A stretch of 64,000 nucleotides of DNA from CADEEV01 sp032127875 (GTDB lineage Bacteria > Acidobacteriota > Vicinamibacteria > Fen-336): assembly GCA_032127875.1 (NCBI GenBank), contig JAQBHI010000158.1, positions 1 to 64,000 on the forward strand. Reading direction: 5' to 3'. The notes beneath the pieces are model-generated. The model saw only the letters and a list, made by a program, of their open reading frames with translations, was not told where the DNA came from and did no database searches. Positions 39,677-48,520 of this stretch are shown here, one piece after another. The translations under genes and the position numbers were made by a program. Positions within the stretch are counted from its first letter, which is position 1, and every line of letters starts with the position of its first letter.

Positions 39677-42502
39677 ATGCCGGAAGCCGCCACGGCCGCG
39701 ACGGAGGAGCGGGTTCTCAAGATCGTCCGAGAGCTGGCGCTCGAGTTGGGCGGCAGCCGGGCAGAGCGCGCTGTCAGCCCCGAGGCCTCGCTGGAACGCG
39801 ATGTCGGGCTCGGCAGCCTCGAGCGGGTCGAACTGCTGGTGCGGCTGGAGGCCGCCTTCGGGTGCGCGCTGGGCGAACGCCTTCTGGGCCTGGACACAGC
39901 AACGGCGATGGCGCGAGCGGTCGAAGAGGCCGGCCCCGTCGAACCCGCGCGCTTGGCCCGGCCGGCGTCGAGACTGGCAGACGCAGCCCGCATCGAGACG
40001 GCGGCCACGATCCACGAGACGCTCTGGCGCCGCGCGCTGGCGGAGCCCGACCGGCCTCAGGCGTTCCTCCGCGAGGACGATGGCCGCGAGCAGACCATTA
40101 CCTACGGGCGGCTGCTGGGCGACGCGCGGGCGGTGGCCGGTGGGCTTCGGGAACGCGGCGTCAGGCGAGGGGACGCCGTGGCGCTGATGTTGCCAACCGG
40201 CTTCGATTTCCTGCGCAGCTTCCAGGGCATCTTGATCGCCGGCGCGATCCCCGTGCCAATCTACCCCCCAGCGCGGCTCGACCGCCTCGAGGAGTACGCT
40301 CGGCGCCAATCCGCGATCCTCGCCGACGCCGGCGTCAAGCTCCTCGTCACGATCGCGCGCGCCAAGCCGATCGCGGCCATGCTACGCGCCGGCGTGCCGG
40401 GCCTCGCGCTCGTGACGACGGCCGACGAGCTGGTGCAGACGGGCGCCAGTTGGCAAGCACCCGAGGGCGCCACGAGCGACCCGGCCTTCATCCAATACAC
40501 CTCCGGCAGCACGGGTCAGCCGAAGGGCGTGCTGCTCACGCACGCGAACCTGCTCGCGAATATCCGGGCGATCCGGGCGGGCCTCGAAGCGCGCCCGACC
40601 GACGTGGGCGTGAGCTGGCTACCGCTCTACCACGACATGGGCCTGATCGGCTCCTGGCTGTTTTGCATGGCCGAGGGTCTGCCGATCGCGCTGCTCTCGC
40701 CGCTCAGCTTCCTTTCGAAACCTGAGCGTTGGCTTTGGGCGATCCACGAGCGGCGCGGCTCGCTCTCCGCCGCGCCCAACTTCGCGTACGAACTGTGCGT
40801 GAAGCGCATCCCGGAGCAGGCCCTCGAAGGCCTCGATCTGTCTTCCTGGCGCTGCGCCCTGAATGGCGCCGAGCCCGTCAACCCCGAGACGCTGGAGCGC
40901 TTCGCGAAGCGCTTCGCGCCTTATGGTCTGCGCCGCGAGGCGCTGATGCCTGTGTATGGCCTGGCCGAAAACTCGGTCGGTTTGTGCTTTCCGCCCGTCG
41001 GTCGTGGGCCGCGTGTCGATCGGGTCGCGCGCTCCGCGTTTGCCGGAGCGGGAAGCGCCGAGCCAGCGGGCGCCAGCGATAGCGCTGCGCAGTGCTTCGT
41101 CTCGGTAGGACGGGCGCTGCCCGAACACGAGGTGCGCATCGTAGACGCGGCTGGCAACGAGCTTCCCGAACGCCGGCTCGGCCGGCTGGTCTTCCGCGGC
41201 CCCTCCATGACCCCAGGCTACTTCCGCAAGCCCGAGGCCACGGCAGCGATGAGCGTGGCCGGCGGCTTTCTGGACAGTGGCGATCTCGCCTACCAGGCAG
41301 ACGGTGAGGTCTACATCGCGGGGCGCGAGAAGGACCTGATCATCAAAGCCGGCCGCAACCTGGTTCCGCAGGAGATCGAAGAAGTGGCCGCTTCCGTGCC
41401 AGGCATCCGCAAGGGTTGTGTGGTGGCCTTCGGCGCCCACAACGAGGCGCTCGCGACCGAGTCGCTGGTCGTGGTGGCGGAAACGCGGGAGACCGACGAG
41501 GCGGCGCGCGACACGCTGATTGCCTCGGTCACCGAACGAGTCGCCGACGCCGTGGGCGCGCCCCCCGATAGCGTGGTGCTGGTGCCACCGGGGGCCGTGC
41601 CCAAGACATCGTCGGGCAAGCTTCGACGGCAGGAGACGAAGCAGCGCTATCTCTCAGGGGCCTTGGGCCCGGGTCGGCGAACGCCGCTGCCCGCGCGCGC
41701 GGCCCTGCTCGTCCGCGCAACCCTCGCCGAGGCCGAGCGACCGCTGCGCGCGCTTCGGCGCGGAGTCTACGGGGCCTGGCTGGTCGTGGCGCTAGGGCTG
41801 CTGACGCTGCTTACATGGCCGATCGCGGCGCTGCTGCCGGGCCGCGGCAGCGCTCTCAGTATCGAGCGCTGGTTCTGCCGAATCGCGCTGCGCCTGGCCG
41901 GCTGCCGACTCTCGAGCGAGGGCCTCGCGAATTTCCCTACAAGCGAGCCGTTCCTGATCGCCTCGAATCACGCCTCGTACGTGGATGTCGCCGCGCTGCT
42001 CGCCCTCGTGCCGCGCAACTTCGTATTCCTCGCGAAAAAGGAAGTCGCGAACTGGCCGTTCGTCGGGCTCTTCATCAGGCGCGCCCGGCACCTGAGCGTC
42101 GATCGCTTCGACGCGCAACAGGGCGTCGCGGACACGGGCCGCGTCGCGGCCGCCGTGGGCGAGGGCGAATCGGTCCTGGTGTTCCCCGAAGGCACCTTCA
42201 CGGCAGCCGCCGGACTTCGGCCCTTCCGCCTCGGGTTGTTCAAGGTCGCGCTGGAGACCGGCGTGCCCATCGTGCCCGTGGCGCTCACGGGAACGCGGCA
42301 CGCTCTGCGTGACGGCCAGACGCTGCCGCGCGCCAGCCGGATTCACCTGTGGGTCGGTGCGCCGATCCACGCCGAAGGCGACGGCTTCAAAGCGATCGTC
42401 GCGCTGCGCGACCGGGTGGCCGAGGCGATCGCGAGCCGCTGTGGCGAGCCCCGTCTCGGCCTGGTGGCGGCGGGTCCCGACCGCAGCGCAGCAGACGCCT
42501 GA
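39677..42502 (+). CDS. ACP - acyl-adenylating enzyme - PlsC acyltransferase fusion
   Basis: 941 residues with three parts. Residues 1-85 are an acyl carrier domain; Ser47 in VGLGSLERVEL is the phosphopantetheine site (Gly replaces the usual Asp before it). Residues about 105-680 are an AMP-binding fatty-acyl ligase of FAAL/acyl-ACP synthetase type, with YTSGSTGQPKG (274-284), YHDMGL, YGLAENSVGL and SGDLAYQADGEVYIAGREKD. Two membrane segments near 705-735 connect to a PlsC acyltransferase (about 745-920) with the HxxxxD pair His765/Asp770 and FPEGT at 836-840. It is likely to activate free fatty acid, load its own ACP and pass the acyl group to a lysophospholipid-like acceptor at the membrane. 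The pathway is inferred by analogy with Aas. Confidence 0.92.
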   Translation: MPEAATAATEERVLKIVRELALELGGSRAERAVSPEASLERDVGLGSLERVELLVRLEAAFGCALGERLLGLDTATAMARAVEEAGPVEPARLARPASRLADAARIETAATIHETLWRRALAEPDRPQAFLREDDGREQTITYGRLLGDARAVAGGLRERGVRRGDAVALMLPTGFDFLRSFQGILIAGAIPVPIYPPARLDRLEEYARRQSAILADAGVKLLVTIARAKPIAAMLRAGVPGLALVTTADELVQTGASWQAPEGATSDPAFIQYTSGSTGQPKGVLLTHANLLANIRAIRAGLEARPTDVGVSWLPLYHDMGLIGSWLFCMAEGLPIALLSPLSFLSKPERWLWAIHERRGSLSAAPNFAYELCVKRIPEQALEGLDLSSWRCALNGAEPVNPETLERFAKRFAPYGLRREALMPVYGLAENSVGLCFPPVGRGPRVDRVARSAFAGAGSAEPAGASDSAAQCFVSVGRALPEHEVRIVDAAGNELPERRLGRLVFRGPSMTPGYFRKPEATAAMSVAGGFLDSGDLAYQADGEVYIAGREKDLIIKAGRNLVPQEIEEVAASVPGIRKGCVVAFGAHNEALATESLVVVAETRETDEAARDTLIASVTERVADAVGAPPDSVVLVPPGAVPKTSSGKLRRQETKQRYLSGALGPGRRTPLPARAALLVRATLAEAERPLRALRRGVYGAWLVVALGLLTLLTWPIAALLPGRGSALSIERWFCRIALRLAGCRLSSEGLANFPTSEPFLIASNHASYVDVAALLALVPRNFVFLAKKEVANWPFVGLFIRRARHLSVDRFDAQQGVADTGRVAAAVGEGESVLVFPEGTFTAAAGLRPFRLGLFKVALETGVPIVPVALTGTRHALRDGQTLPRASRIHLWVGAPIHAEGDGFKAIVALRDRVAEAIASRCGEPRLGLVAAGPDRSAADA

Positions 42503-43458
42503 TGCTGCATCTCGACGACGTACGGCGTGCCCGGGAGCGGATCGCCCCCTACCTTCCAACCACGCCGCTGCGAGCCTCGTTCGCGGTCCCGGCGCCGCGG
42601 ACCTTCCTGAAGCTCGAATGCTGGCAGCCGACCGGCTCGTTCAAGGTGCGCGGCGCCACGAACCACCTCTTGGCACTCGACGCGCAGCAGCAGGCGCGGG
42701 GCATCATCGCCGCCTCGGCCGGCAACCACGCCCTGGGCGTCGCCTTCGCGGCGGCGGCGCTGGGCGGGCGGGTGCAGACCACACTGGTTGTTCCACGCAG
42801 CGCGCCGCGGGCCAAGCTCGAGAAGCTTCGCAGCTTCCCGGTGACGGTGATCGAGCACGGGGCCAACTACGACGAGGCGTATCCGGAGTCGATGCGCATC
42901 GCGCAGCGCAGCGGAGCCACCTACGTGCATGCCTACGAGCATCCCCTGACGGCGGCCGGGCAGGGCACCGTTGCGCTCGAAATCCTGGAGGCCCTGCCGG
43001 AGCTGGGCGCGGTCCTCGTGCCGGTCGGGGGTGGCGGACTGATCGCCGCCATCGCGACGGTCGTGAAGACGCTCAAGCCCGATGTCCGGATCGTGGCCGT
43101 GCAACCCGACGTCTCGCCCTCGCTTCGCGAATCATTGCGCCTGGGCCACGCGCTCCACGAGTACCCGGCGGGTGAGACGCTGGCCGACGGCATCGCGGGC
43201 GGCGTCGGCGACATCGCCTACGAGCATCGGCACCTGATCGACGACGTGGTCGAGGTCTCCGAGGAGGCGACGCAAGAGGCGATCGTGGCGCTGCTTACGA
43301 ACGACCAAGTGGTGGCCGAAGCCTCGGGGGCGGTCGGGATCGCGGCGCTGCGCTCTGGACGCTGGAAGGCGCTCGACGCCCGGCCCGTGGTCGCGCTCAT
43401 CACCGGCGCCAACATCGACGCGCGCGTCCTCGCCCGGCTACTCTCCGCGCGGGCGTGA
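42502..43458 (+). CDS. Threonine/serine dehydratase family PLP enzyme
   Basis: 318 residues. The ATG shares a base with the previous stop (TGATG). The PLP lysine lies in PTGSFKVRGATNHLL near residue 47; the phosphate loop is PVGGGGLIAA near 178 and SAGNHALGVAFAA near 73. There is no C-terminal ACT domain, so it is a catabolic-type or serine racemase/threonine dehydratase-like enzyme without feedback control. The reaction is loss of ammonia from Thr or Ser to give 2-oxoacid. Exact substrate uncertain. Confidence 0.92.
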   Translation: MLHLDDVRRARERIAPYLPTTPLRASFAVPAPRTFLKLECWQPTGSFKVRGATNHLLALDAQQQARGIIAASAGNHALGVAFAAAALGGRVQTTLVVPRSAPRAKLEKLRSFPVTVIEHGANYDEAYPESMRIAQRSGATYVHAYEHPLTAAGQGTVALEILEALPELGAVLVPVGGGGLIAAIATVVKTLKPDVRIVAVQPDVSPSLRESLRLGHALHEYPAGETLADGIAGGVGDIAYEHRHLIDDVVEVSEEATQEAIVALLTNDQVVAEASGAVGIAALRSGRWKALDARPVVALITGANIDARVLARLLSARA

Positions 43459-44351
43459 GGGCTGAGCGGCCCCAGGACGCCTGGTTTGCCCAGGCCGGCT
43501 CGGGCCTGCTGTTCGTCTGCGGCGCCGGCCTTGGCGCGCTCCTGCACGGTGTTCCAGGCGCAGCGGGCGGGGCCGCGGCAGCAGCGGCGATCGGCGCGCT
43601 CTTGGCCCATCACCTGCACAGCCGGACGCGGCAGCGCAGGAAGCTCCTGGCGGCGCCGCTTTCCGCGCGGCATCGCGACTTCCTGCTGGAGCGCTACGAC
43701 TACTTCGAGCGCCTGCCGGCGCGACTTCGCGCACGCTTCGAGGACGATCTGCGCCTGTTCCTGGGCGAGAAGCGCATCACGGGCGTCGGCATCGACGTGA
43801 ACGACGAACTGCGACTGCTGGTGGCGGCCTCGGCCGTGACGCTGAGCCTGGGCTGGCCGGAAGCCGAGTGGGACCAGCTCACCGAGGTGCTGCTGTATCC
43901 GGAGAATTTCGACCGGGACTACGCGCACGGCGGACAGGATCTGGCCGGGGAGGCCCACGCATGGGGCACGGTGATCCTGTCGGTCCCGACGCTGCTGGAG
44001 AGCTTCGAGTACGACGACGATGGTTACCACGTCGGCCTGCACGAGTTCGCTCACCTGCTCGACGTGGAGCAGGCCGAGTTCGACGGCATGCCCAGCGGGC
44101 TTGGCCCCCAGGATCGGGGCGCCTGGGCGAAGCTCGTGCCGCGGGAAATGGGACGCATCCGCGAGGGACGCTCCGAACTCGACGAATATGGCGCCTCGGA
44201 CCCCGTCGAGTTCTTCCCGGTGGCGGTCGAGGCCTTCTTCGAGCGACCGCGCGTGATCCGCGAGCACCACCCCGAGATTTACGAGATCCTGGCCCGCTAC
44301 TTCGTTCAGGATCCGGCCTCCTGGGACGACGCGCGTCGGCTTTCGGGGTAG
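43455..44351 (+). CDS. mtfA: MtfA-like zinc peptidase (M90 family)
   Basis: 298 residues from a GTG overlapping the previous stop (GTGA). A hydrophobic N-terminal segment (about 13-52) may anchor it, unlike the cytosolic E. coli protein. The metallopeptidase motif HEFAH is at 196-200, followed by LLD and the later VEFFPVAVEAFFERP that supplies the third ligand Glu. GAWAKLVPREMGRIREG and ELDEYGASDP are typical of the family. E. coli MtfA binds the regulator Mlc; no such target is evident here. Confidence 0.9.
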   Translation: MRAERPQDAWFAQAGSGLLFVCGAGLGALLHGVPGAAGGAAAAAAIGALLAHHLHSRTRQRRKLLAAPLSARHRDFLLERYDYFERLPARLRARFEDDLRLFLGEKRITGVGIDVNDELRLLVAASAVTLSLGWPEAEWDQLTEVLLYPENFDRDYAHGGQDLAGEAHAWGTVILSVPTLLESFEYDDDGYHVGLHEFAHLLDVEQAEFDGMPSGLGPQDRGAWAKLVPREMGRIREGRSELDEYGASDPVEFFPVAVEAFFERPRVIREHHPEIYEILARYFVQDPASWDDARRLSG

Positions 44352-44354
44352 GCT
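44349..44354 (+). promoter_or_regulatory. Possible internal -10 hexamer before the pseudouridine synthase gene
   Basis: TAGGCT (which includes the mtfA stop codon) is followed by 6 bases and the GTG at 44361, the same geometry as three other GTG genes here. It could be coincidence, since the gene may be read from upstream. Confidence 0.3.
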
Positions 44355-44360
44355 CCGGGC

Positions 44361-45365
44361 GTGCGCCTCGACGTTGCGCTGATCGCACTCCATCCCGGAC
44401 TGTCGCGCCGCAAGGCGCGCGAGGTGATCGAGAAGGGCCAGGTCTGGGTCGATGGCCGGGCCGTGCGTGAAGCCGGCGAGAGCGTGACCGCAGCTCAGGC
44501 GATCACGTGGAACCCCCACCGGAAGGCACTGCCCCGGGCTCGGCTCTCACTGCCGCTGCTTCACCAGGACGACGCGCTGCTCGTCGTCGACAAGCCCGCC
44601 GGCCTGCTCTCCGTGCCCACCTCGCCCGACGCGCGCCAGCAAGACAGCGTGATCGCGCGCGTACTGGAGTACGCCGAGCGGCTGCGACCGCGCCACGGAT
44701 TCGCCGGCGCTGTCCACCGTCTGGACCGGGACACCTCCGGCGCCCTGGCCGTGGCCCTCCACGATCGAGCTCGGCGCGCGCTGCGCGAGCTGTTCCGGCA
44801 GCATCGCGCCGAACGGCGCTACGTGGCGCTCGTCTGCGGGATGCCACAGACCGAGCAGGGCAGGATCGACGCACCGATCAGCGACCGCTACGCGGGCGGT
44901 CGCCGGGGCGTGGCGCGGCCGGGTGAGGCGGGCTTGCCGGCAGTGACGCGCTATCGAGTCGTCGAGCGCCTCTCAGGCGCGGCTCTGCTCGAGATCGAAC
45001 TCGAGACCGGCCGCCAGCATCAAATCCGCGCCCATCTGGCACATGTGGGCCTGCCGATCCTGGGCGACGCGACCTACGGTTCCGAAGCGGCGGCGGCGGC
45101 CCCGCGCCAGATGCTCCACGCGCGGGTGCTGGGGTTCCTCCACCCGCTCAGCGGCGCTGCGATTCGCGTCGAAAGCCCGCTGCCCGCGGACTTCGAGCGC
45201 GTGCTCGCCGCGCTGCGCCGCGGCGCCGGCAAACAGAATTCACTCCGGCCCGAGCGGTCTGGCCGGGAGCGCAAAGCACGCCGGGAGGTTGCGCCGCTGC
45301 GGCACCCGTCCGAACCTAAACCAAAGCCTCGATCAAGTCCTGCAGGGCGTGGGCATCGGAGCTGA
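44361..45365 (+). CDS. RluA-family RNA pseudouridine synthase
   Basis: 334 residues. An N-terminal S4 RNA-binding part (RLDVALIALHPGLSRRKAREVIEKGQVWVDGR) precedes the synthase domain with the catalytic Asp in AGAVHRLDRDTSGALAVA. VVDKPAGLLSVPT and TGRQHQIRAHLAHVGLPILGDATYG are the other conserved segments. It isomerises uridine in rRNA or tRNA; RluD or RluA/C target cannot be chosen. The last 45 or so residues are Arg/Pro-rich and overlap the convergent PilZ gene by 50 bases, so they may be an unconserved extension. Confidence 0.92.
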   Translation: MRLDVALIALHPGLSRRKAREVIEKGQVWVDGRAVREAGESVTAAQAITWNPHRKALPRARLSLPLLHQDDALLVVDKPAGLLSVPTSPDARQQDSVIARVLEYAERLRPRHGFAGAVHRLDRDTSGALAVALHDRARRALRELFRQHRAERRYVALVCGMPQTEQGRIDAPISDRYAGGRRGVARPGEAGLPAVTRYRVVERLSGAALLEIELETGRQHQIRAHLAHVGLPILGDATYGSEAAAAAPRQMLHARVLGFLHPLSGAAIRVESPLPADFERVLAALRRGAGKQNSLRPERSGRERKARREVAPLRHPSEPKPKPRSSPAGRGHRS

Positions 45366-45657
45366 ACTGGATCCCGACCTGGTGGGAGAGCCCTTCGAGA
45401 CGCGACCAGCTCACGGCTCCCTGGATCTCGGCATTGAGGGCGGTCGCGCCGTCACGCAAGGGCGTTTCGAACTGGAGCCTGACGGGGGCGCCTCGATCGA
45501 GAGCCTGTCCCAACCGTAGCCGGCAGCCCTGGGTCGACAGGTTGAGAACGGTCGCCGGGTGCCACTGCTTGTCGATCTTGTAGCGAACGATCAAGAGGCA
45601 GGCGCGTCGGGCGGTGAGGCGGCGGTTCTCACGGTGCCTGGCCGCAGGGTTCGTCAT
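45316..45657 (-). CDS. Single-domain PilZ protein
   Basis: 113 residues. A PilZ c-di-GMP receptor domain: the basic N-terminal RRLTARRACLLIVRY supplies the RxxxR-type switch and NLSTQGCRLRL is the [D/N]xSxxG motif. The later VSWSRLEGLSHQVGIQF strand matches the end of the fold. It has no partner domain, so it would act by binding other proteins. The GGDEF/EAL enzyme at 32532 could control it. Its 3' end overlaps the pseudouridine synthase gene. Confidence 0.88.
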   Translation of the reverse strand: MTNPAARHRENRRLTARRACLLIVRYKIDKQWHPATVLNLSTQGCRLRLGQALDRGAPVRLQFETPLRDGATALNAEIQGAVSWSRLEGLSHQVGIQFSSDAHALQDLIEALV

Positions 45658-45688
45658 CTTTATTTAATAATCTGTCCCGAAGGCACTC

Positions 45689-45718
45689 ACTATAGACCCG
45701 AGCCCCCGCAAGGTTCAA
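45689..45718 (-). promoter_or_regulatory. Sigma70-type promoter of the PilZ gene
   Basis: On the minus strand TTGAAC (45718-45713), 18 bases, TATAGT (45694-45689). The transcript would begin near 45682, leaving a 25-base AT-rich leader (ATTATTAAATAAAG just before the ATG). Confidence 0.6.
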
Positions 45719-45745
45719 GAGGTCGCGCGCGCGGGGGGTTTGTGC

Positions 45746-45751
45746 TACTTT
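45746..45751 (+). promoter_or_regulatory. -10-like hexamer close to the SGNH lipoprotein start
   Basis: TACTTT, with TGTGC immediately before it (extended -10 type), ends 10 bases before the GTG at 45762. No ribosome site is visible. Confidence 0.4.
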
Positions 45752-45761
45752 TCCTGGGCTC

Positions 45762-46886
45762 GTGCGCCTCCTCCGACCTCTGCTTCAGCTGCCGGCCCTG
45801 GTTCTAGCCCTTTTTCTCCCCGGCTGCGGCGGGGCTTCGCCGCCAGTGACCCCGCCGCCGACGACCCCACCCGAGCTCTTCGATGTGCCCGTGATGGTCT
45901 TTTACGACGTGAACGGGAACAGCCTGGCAGACGGCGACGAGCATGGCGTCGTGCCGGCGGCCACCGTCCAGATCCTGAACGAGAGCGCCGAGACTGCGGC
46001 CGCCACCGGTCTCGCGACGCTGCGCGCTCCCGCCGGCAACCAAACGGCCACCATCAAGAGCCTGCCGGCCTACTACGAGGCGGGCCCATCCGTCGCCGTG
46101 AGCACGCCGATCGCGGATGGACAGCCCGTGAGGCTGCCCGCGACGCTTCCCATCGGAGCGAATCGCCCAGCCGTCTATCTGGCCTTCGGCGACAGCATCA
46201 CCGATGGGTGCGGTTCGTCCAACCGCACCGGCTACCGCATGAAGCTGCAAAACAGACTGGGCAGGTGGTTTGACGAAGGCACAGTCGAGAACCAGGGCCT
46301 CGACGGCACGCGCAGCAGCGAGGGCGCCGCGCGCATCAAGAGGAGCCTCTCGAACATCAAGCCTGCCTACGCGCTGATCCTCTACGGCACGAACGATTGG
46401 AACGATTCGCGCTGCCGGAGCGCCTTCCCCTGCTACACCATCGACAGCCTCCGCAGCATGGTCCGCGCGGCCAAGCAGCGGCGAAGCCTGCCGATACTCT
46501 CGACGATCATCCCGGTCAACAATGGCTTCGACGCGCGCGTCCCCGCCTCCAGGAACGACTGGGTCAGGAGCATGAACGCCCTGCTCGTGGAGATGGCCGC
46601 GGAAGAAGGCGCCGTCATCGCGGACAGCTACACCGCGTTCATGGCCGTGCCCGATTTCCACGCCTTGTTCATCGATCACGTACATCCGAACGACGACGGC
46701 TACAGCATCTTGGCGGGCGAGTTCTTCAGGGCGATCACGCAGCCGATCGCCGCGCCGTCGGCGTCGGGCCCGAGCGTGCCGCCGCTGCTCCCGCCGCCGG
46801 GCAGCTTCCCCGAGTTCGTGCCTCCGGACCCGGCAGACATGCCGCTAGTGCCGCGCGCGGAGCCTCAATCGGAGCGTAGTCCCTGA
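45762..46886 (+). CDS. SGNH/GDSL-family lipoprotein hydrolase
   Basis: 374 residues from a GTG. The signal LLQLPALVLALFLPGC ends in a lipobox Cys. Residues about 35-125 form a beta domain starting with VPVMVFYDVNGNSLADGDE, which looks like an SdrD-B/Ca-binding type repeat. The SGNH hydrolase follows: YLAFGDSITDGCG (nucleophile Ser), QGLDGTRSS, LYGTNDW and DHVHPNDDGY carrying the Asp/His pair. The C-terminus is a Pro-rich tail of about 45 residues. It is expected to be an esterase or polysaccharide deacetylase on the cell surface; the substrate is not known. Confidence 0.88.
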   Translation: MRLLRPLLQLPALVLALFLPGCGGASPPVTPPPTTPPELFDVPVMVFYDVNGNSLADGDEHGVVPAATVQILNESAETAAATGLATLRAPAGNQTATIKSLPAYYEAGPSVAVSTPIADGQPVRLPATLPIGANRPAVYLAFGDSITDGCGSSNRTGYRMKLQNRLGRWFDEGTVENQGLDGTRSSEGAARIKRSLSNIKPAYALILYGTNDWNDSRCRSAFPCYTIDSLRSMVRAAKQRRSLPILSTIIPVNNGFDARVPASRNDWVRSMNALLVEMAAEEGAVIADSYTAFMAVPDFHALFIDHVHPNDDGYSILAGEFFRAITQPIAAPSASGPSVPPLLPPPGSFPEFVPPDPADMPLVPRAEPQSERSP

Positions 46887-47101
46887 AAACGGGTCGTCTC
46901 ATCAAGTGGCACCGTCCCGGTGGAGAGGTTCACGTCTATCTCTACCGCGACGAAGCGCAATACCGGGCTTCGGTCTACCTGATGTCGCCCGAACGCGGCC
47001 AGCCGACGGAGCCGCTGCAGCGCTTCGCGGCCGAGAGCGAGGCGGAGGTCGAAGCCAGCGCTCGCGCCTTCGTCGATCTGAGGTTCCCCAAGGCCGACTA
47101 G
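46883..47101 (+). CDS. Small protein, probable CTG start overlapping the SGNH gene
   Basis: 72 codons in a frame whose only upstream starts are a CTG at 46883 that overlaps the SGNH stop as CTGA. The translation KTGRLIKWHRPGGEVHVYLYRD, then YRASVYLMSPE and a C-terminal helix (ESEAEVEASARAFVDLRFP), has a balanced amino acid mix and a clear strand-strand-helix shape, unlike random GC-rich frames. No family is recognised. An ATG exists only at codon 37. If it is real it is a non-canonical start; if not, a shifted remnant. Confidence 0.5.
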   Translation: MKTGRLIKWHRPGGEVHVYLYRDEAQYRASVYLMSPERGQPTEPLQRFAAESEAEVEASARAFVDLRFPKAD

Positions 47102-47144
47102 CGCAACGCCTGATTGACCAGAAAGGAGGCGGCTTGTAACCCGG

Positions 47145-47174
47145 TTCGGGGGCATGCTTTGCGAACCCCCCGAA
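47145..47174. terminator. Possible bidirectional hairpin between convergent genes
   Basis: TTCGGGGG (47145-47152) pairs with CCCCCGAA (47167-47174) over a 14-base loop, between the small gene ending at 47101 and the aminotransferase ending at 47179. There is no T tract on either side. Confidence 0.4.
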
Positions 47175-47178
47175 TCGC

Positions 47179-48510
47179 CTACGCCCCCAGCGCCGTCATC
47201 GCCTCGTCCAGGATTCGGACTGCGATGTCGGCATCTTCGTTGTCGATCGTCAGCGGCGGGGCGAGGCGGATGGTGCTCTTGCCGCAGCCGATCAGGATCA
47301 GGCCCCGCTTGTAGGATTCGACGATGATCTTGAGCCGGAGGTCGCCGTCCGGCTCACGCGTGCTGCGGTCCTTGACGATGTCGAGGCCGATCATAAGGCC
47401 GAGGCCGCGCACCTCGCCGACGCGGGCGTGGCGCCCGAGCTTGGCGCGGCTCTGGGCCAGCAGGTGCTCTCCCACCTTGGCGGCGTTGTCGATCAAACCG
47501 CCCTCGAGCAGGTCGAGTGTCGCGAGCGCCGCGGCGGCCGAGACCGGGTTGCCCCCGAAGGTGGTGCCATGGCCACCGTCGTTCCACTTCATCACCTCGT
47601 CGCGCGCCATCAGCGCGGCCAGCGGCATGCCCGAGGCGATGCCCTTGGCCAGCGTCACGATGTCGGGCTGCAGGTCGAAGTGCTCGCTGGCGAAGAACTT
47701 GCCGGTGCGGCCCATGCCGCACTGCACCTCGTCGGCAATCAGCAGGATGCCGTGCTTGCGGGTCACCTCGCGCAGCCGTTTCAGGAAGCCGGCGTGCGGC
47801 ACGACGTAGCCGCCCTCGCCCTGCACCGGTTCCACGATCACCGCCGCCACCTCGTCCGGGTTGATGGTGTGGGCGAACATCGTCTCGGTGAGCAGGTCGA
47901 GGCACTGCACGTTGCAGGTCGACGGTTCGCGGTTCACAGGACAGCGGTAGCAGTTCGCGTAGTGCGAGTGGTAGACCTCGGGCAGGAAGGGCGCGTAGCC
48001 ACGCTTCTGGACCAGCTTGCTGGCCGTCAGGCTCATGGCGCCGTAGGTGCGACCGTGGAAGGCCCCATAGAAAGCCACGATCTTCTGGCGGCCCGTCTTG
48101 ACCCGCGCCAGCTTGATCGCGCCCTCGACCACCTCGGAGCCGGTGTTCGCGAAGAACACGCGCCAGGGACCCGGCGCGGGTCCGCGCCTCGCGAGTCGTT
48201 CGCCCAACTGGATCAGGTTGTCATAGTAGAAATCCGTGTAGCACATGTGGATGAACTTGTCGGCCTGGTCCTTGATGGCGGCCACTACTTTCGGATGCGA
48301 GTGGCCGGTCGAAACCACGGCGATGCCGGCCCCGAAGTCGAGGAAGCGGTTGCCGTCCACGTCCTCGACCATGGCGCCCGCGCCGCGCGCGGCCACCAGC
48401 GGGTAGTCCTTGCCGTAGTTCTGGGCCATCACCCGCTGGTCGCGGGCAATGATGGCTTGCGCCCGGGGACCCGGAAGCGGCGTCACGAAGTGCGGGTAGC
48501 TCTTGGCCAT
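47179..48510 (-). CDS. Class III aminotransferase, 4-aminobutyrate/acetylornithine type
   Basis: 443 residues. PLP lysine in VTLAKGIASGMPLAALMARDE, the phosphate-binding VFFANTGSEVVEGAIKLARV and the cofactor Asp in LLIADEVQCGMGRTGKFF. The transaminase moves an omega-amino group to an oxoacid. An unusual feature is a Cys cluster CYRCP then C after 8 and C after a further 3 (near 150-168), repeated in the neighbouring aminotransferase. It is the last gene of an operon with that enzyme and a P5C dehydrogenase, so it is likely to degrade GABA, ornithine or lysine. Start preceded by AGGGAGAC. Confidence 0.93.
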   Translation of the reverse strand: MAKSYPHFVTPLPGPRAQAIIARDQRVMAQNYGKDYPLVAARGAGAMVEDVDGNRFLDFGAGIAVVSTGHSHPKVVAAIKDQADKFIHMCYTDFYYDNLIQLGERLARRGPAPGPWRVFFANTGSEVVEGAIKLARVKTGRQKIVAFYGAFHGRTYGAMSLTASKLVQKRGYAPFLPEVYHSHYANCYRCPVNREPSTCNVQCLDLLTETMFAHTINPDEVAAVIVEPVQGEGGYVVPHAGFLKRLREVTRKHGILLIADEVQCGMGRTGKFFASEHFDLQPDIVTLAKGIASGMPLAALMARDEVMKWNDGGHGTTFGGNPVSAAAALATLDLLEGGLIDNAAKVGEHLLAQSRAKLGRHARVGEVRGLGLMIGLDIVKDRSTREPDGDLRLKIIVESYKRGLILIGCGKSTIRLAPPLTIDNEDADIAVRILDEAMTALGA

Positions 48511-48520
48511 GGCTGTCTCC

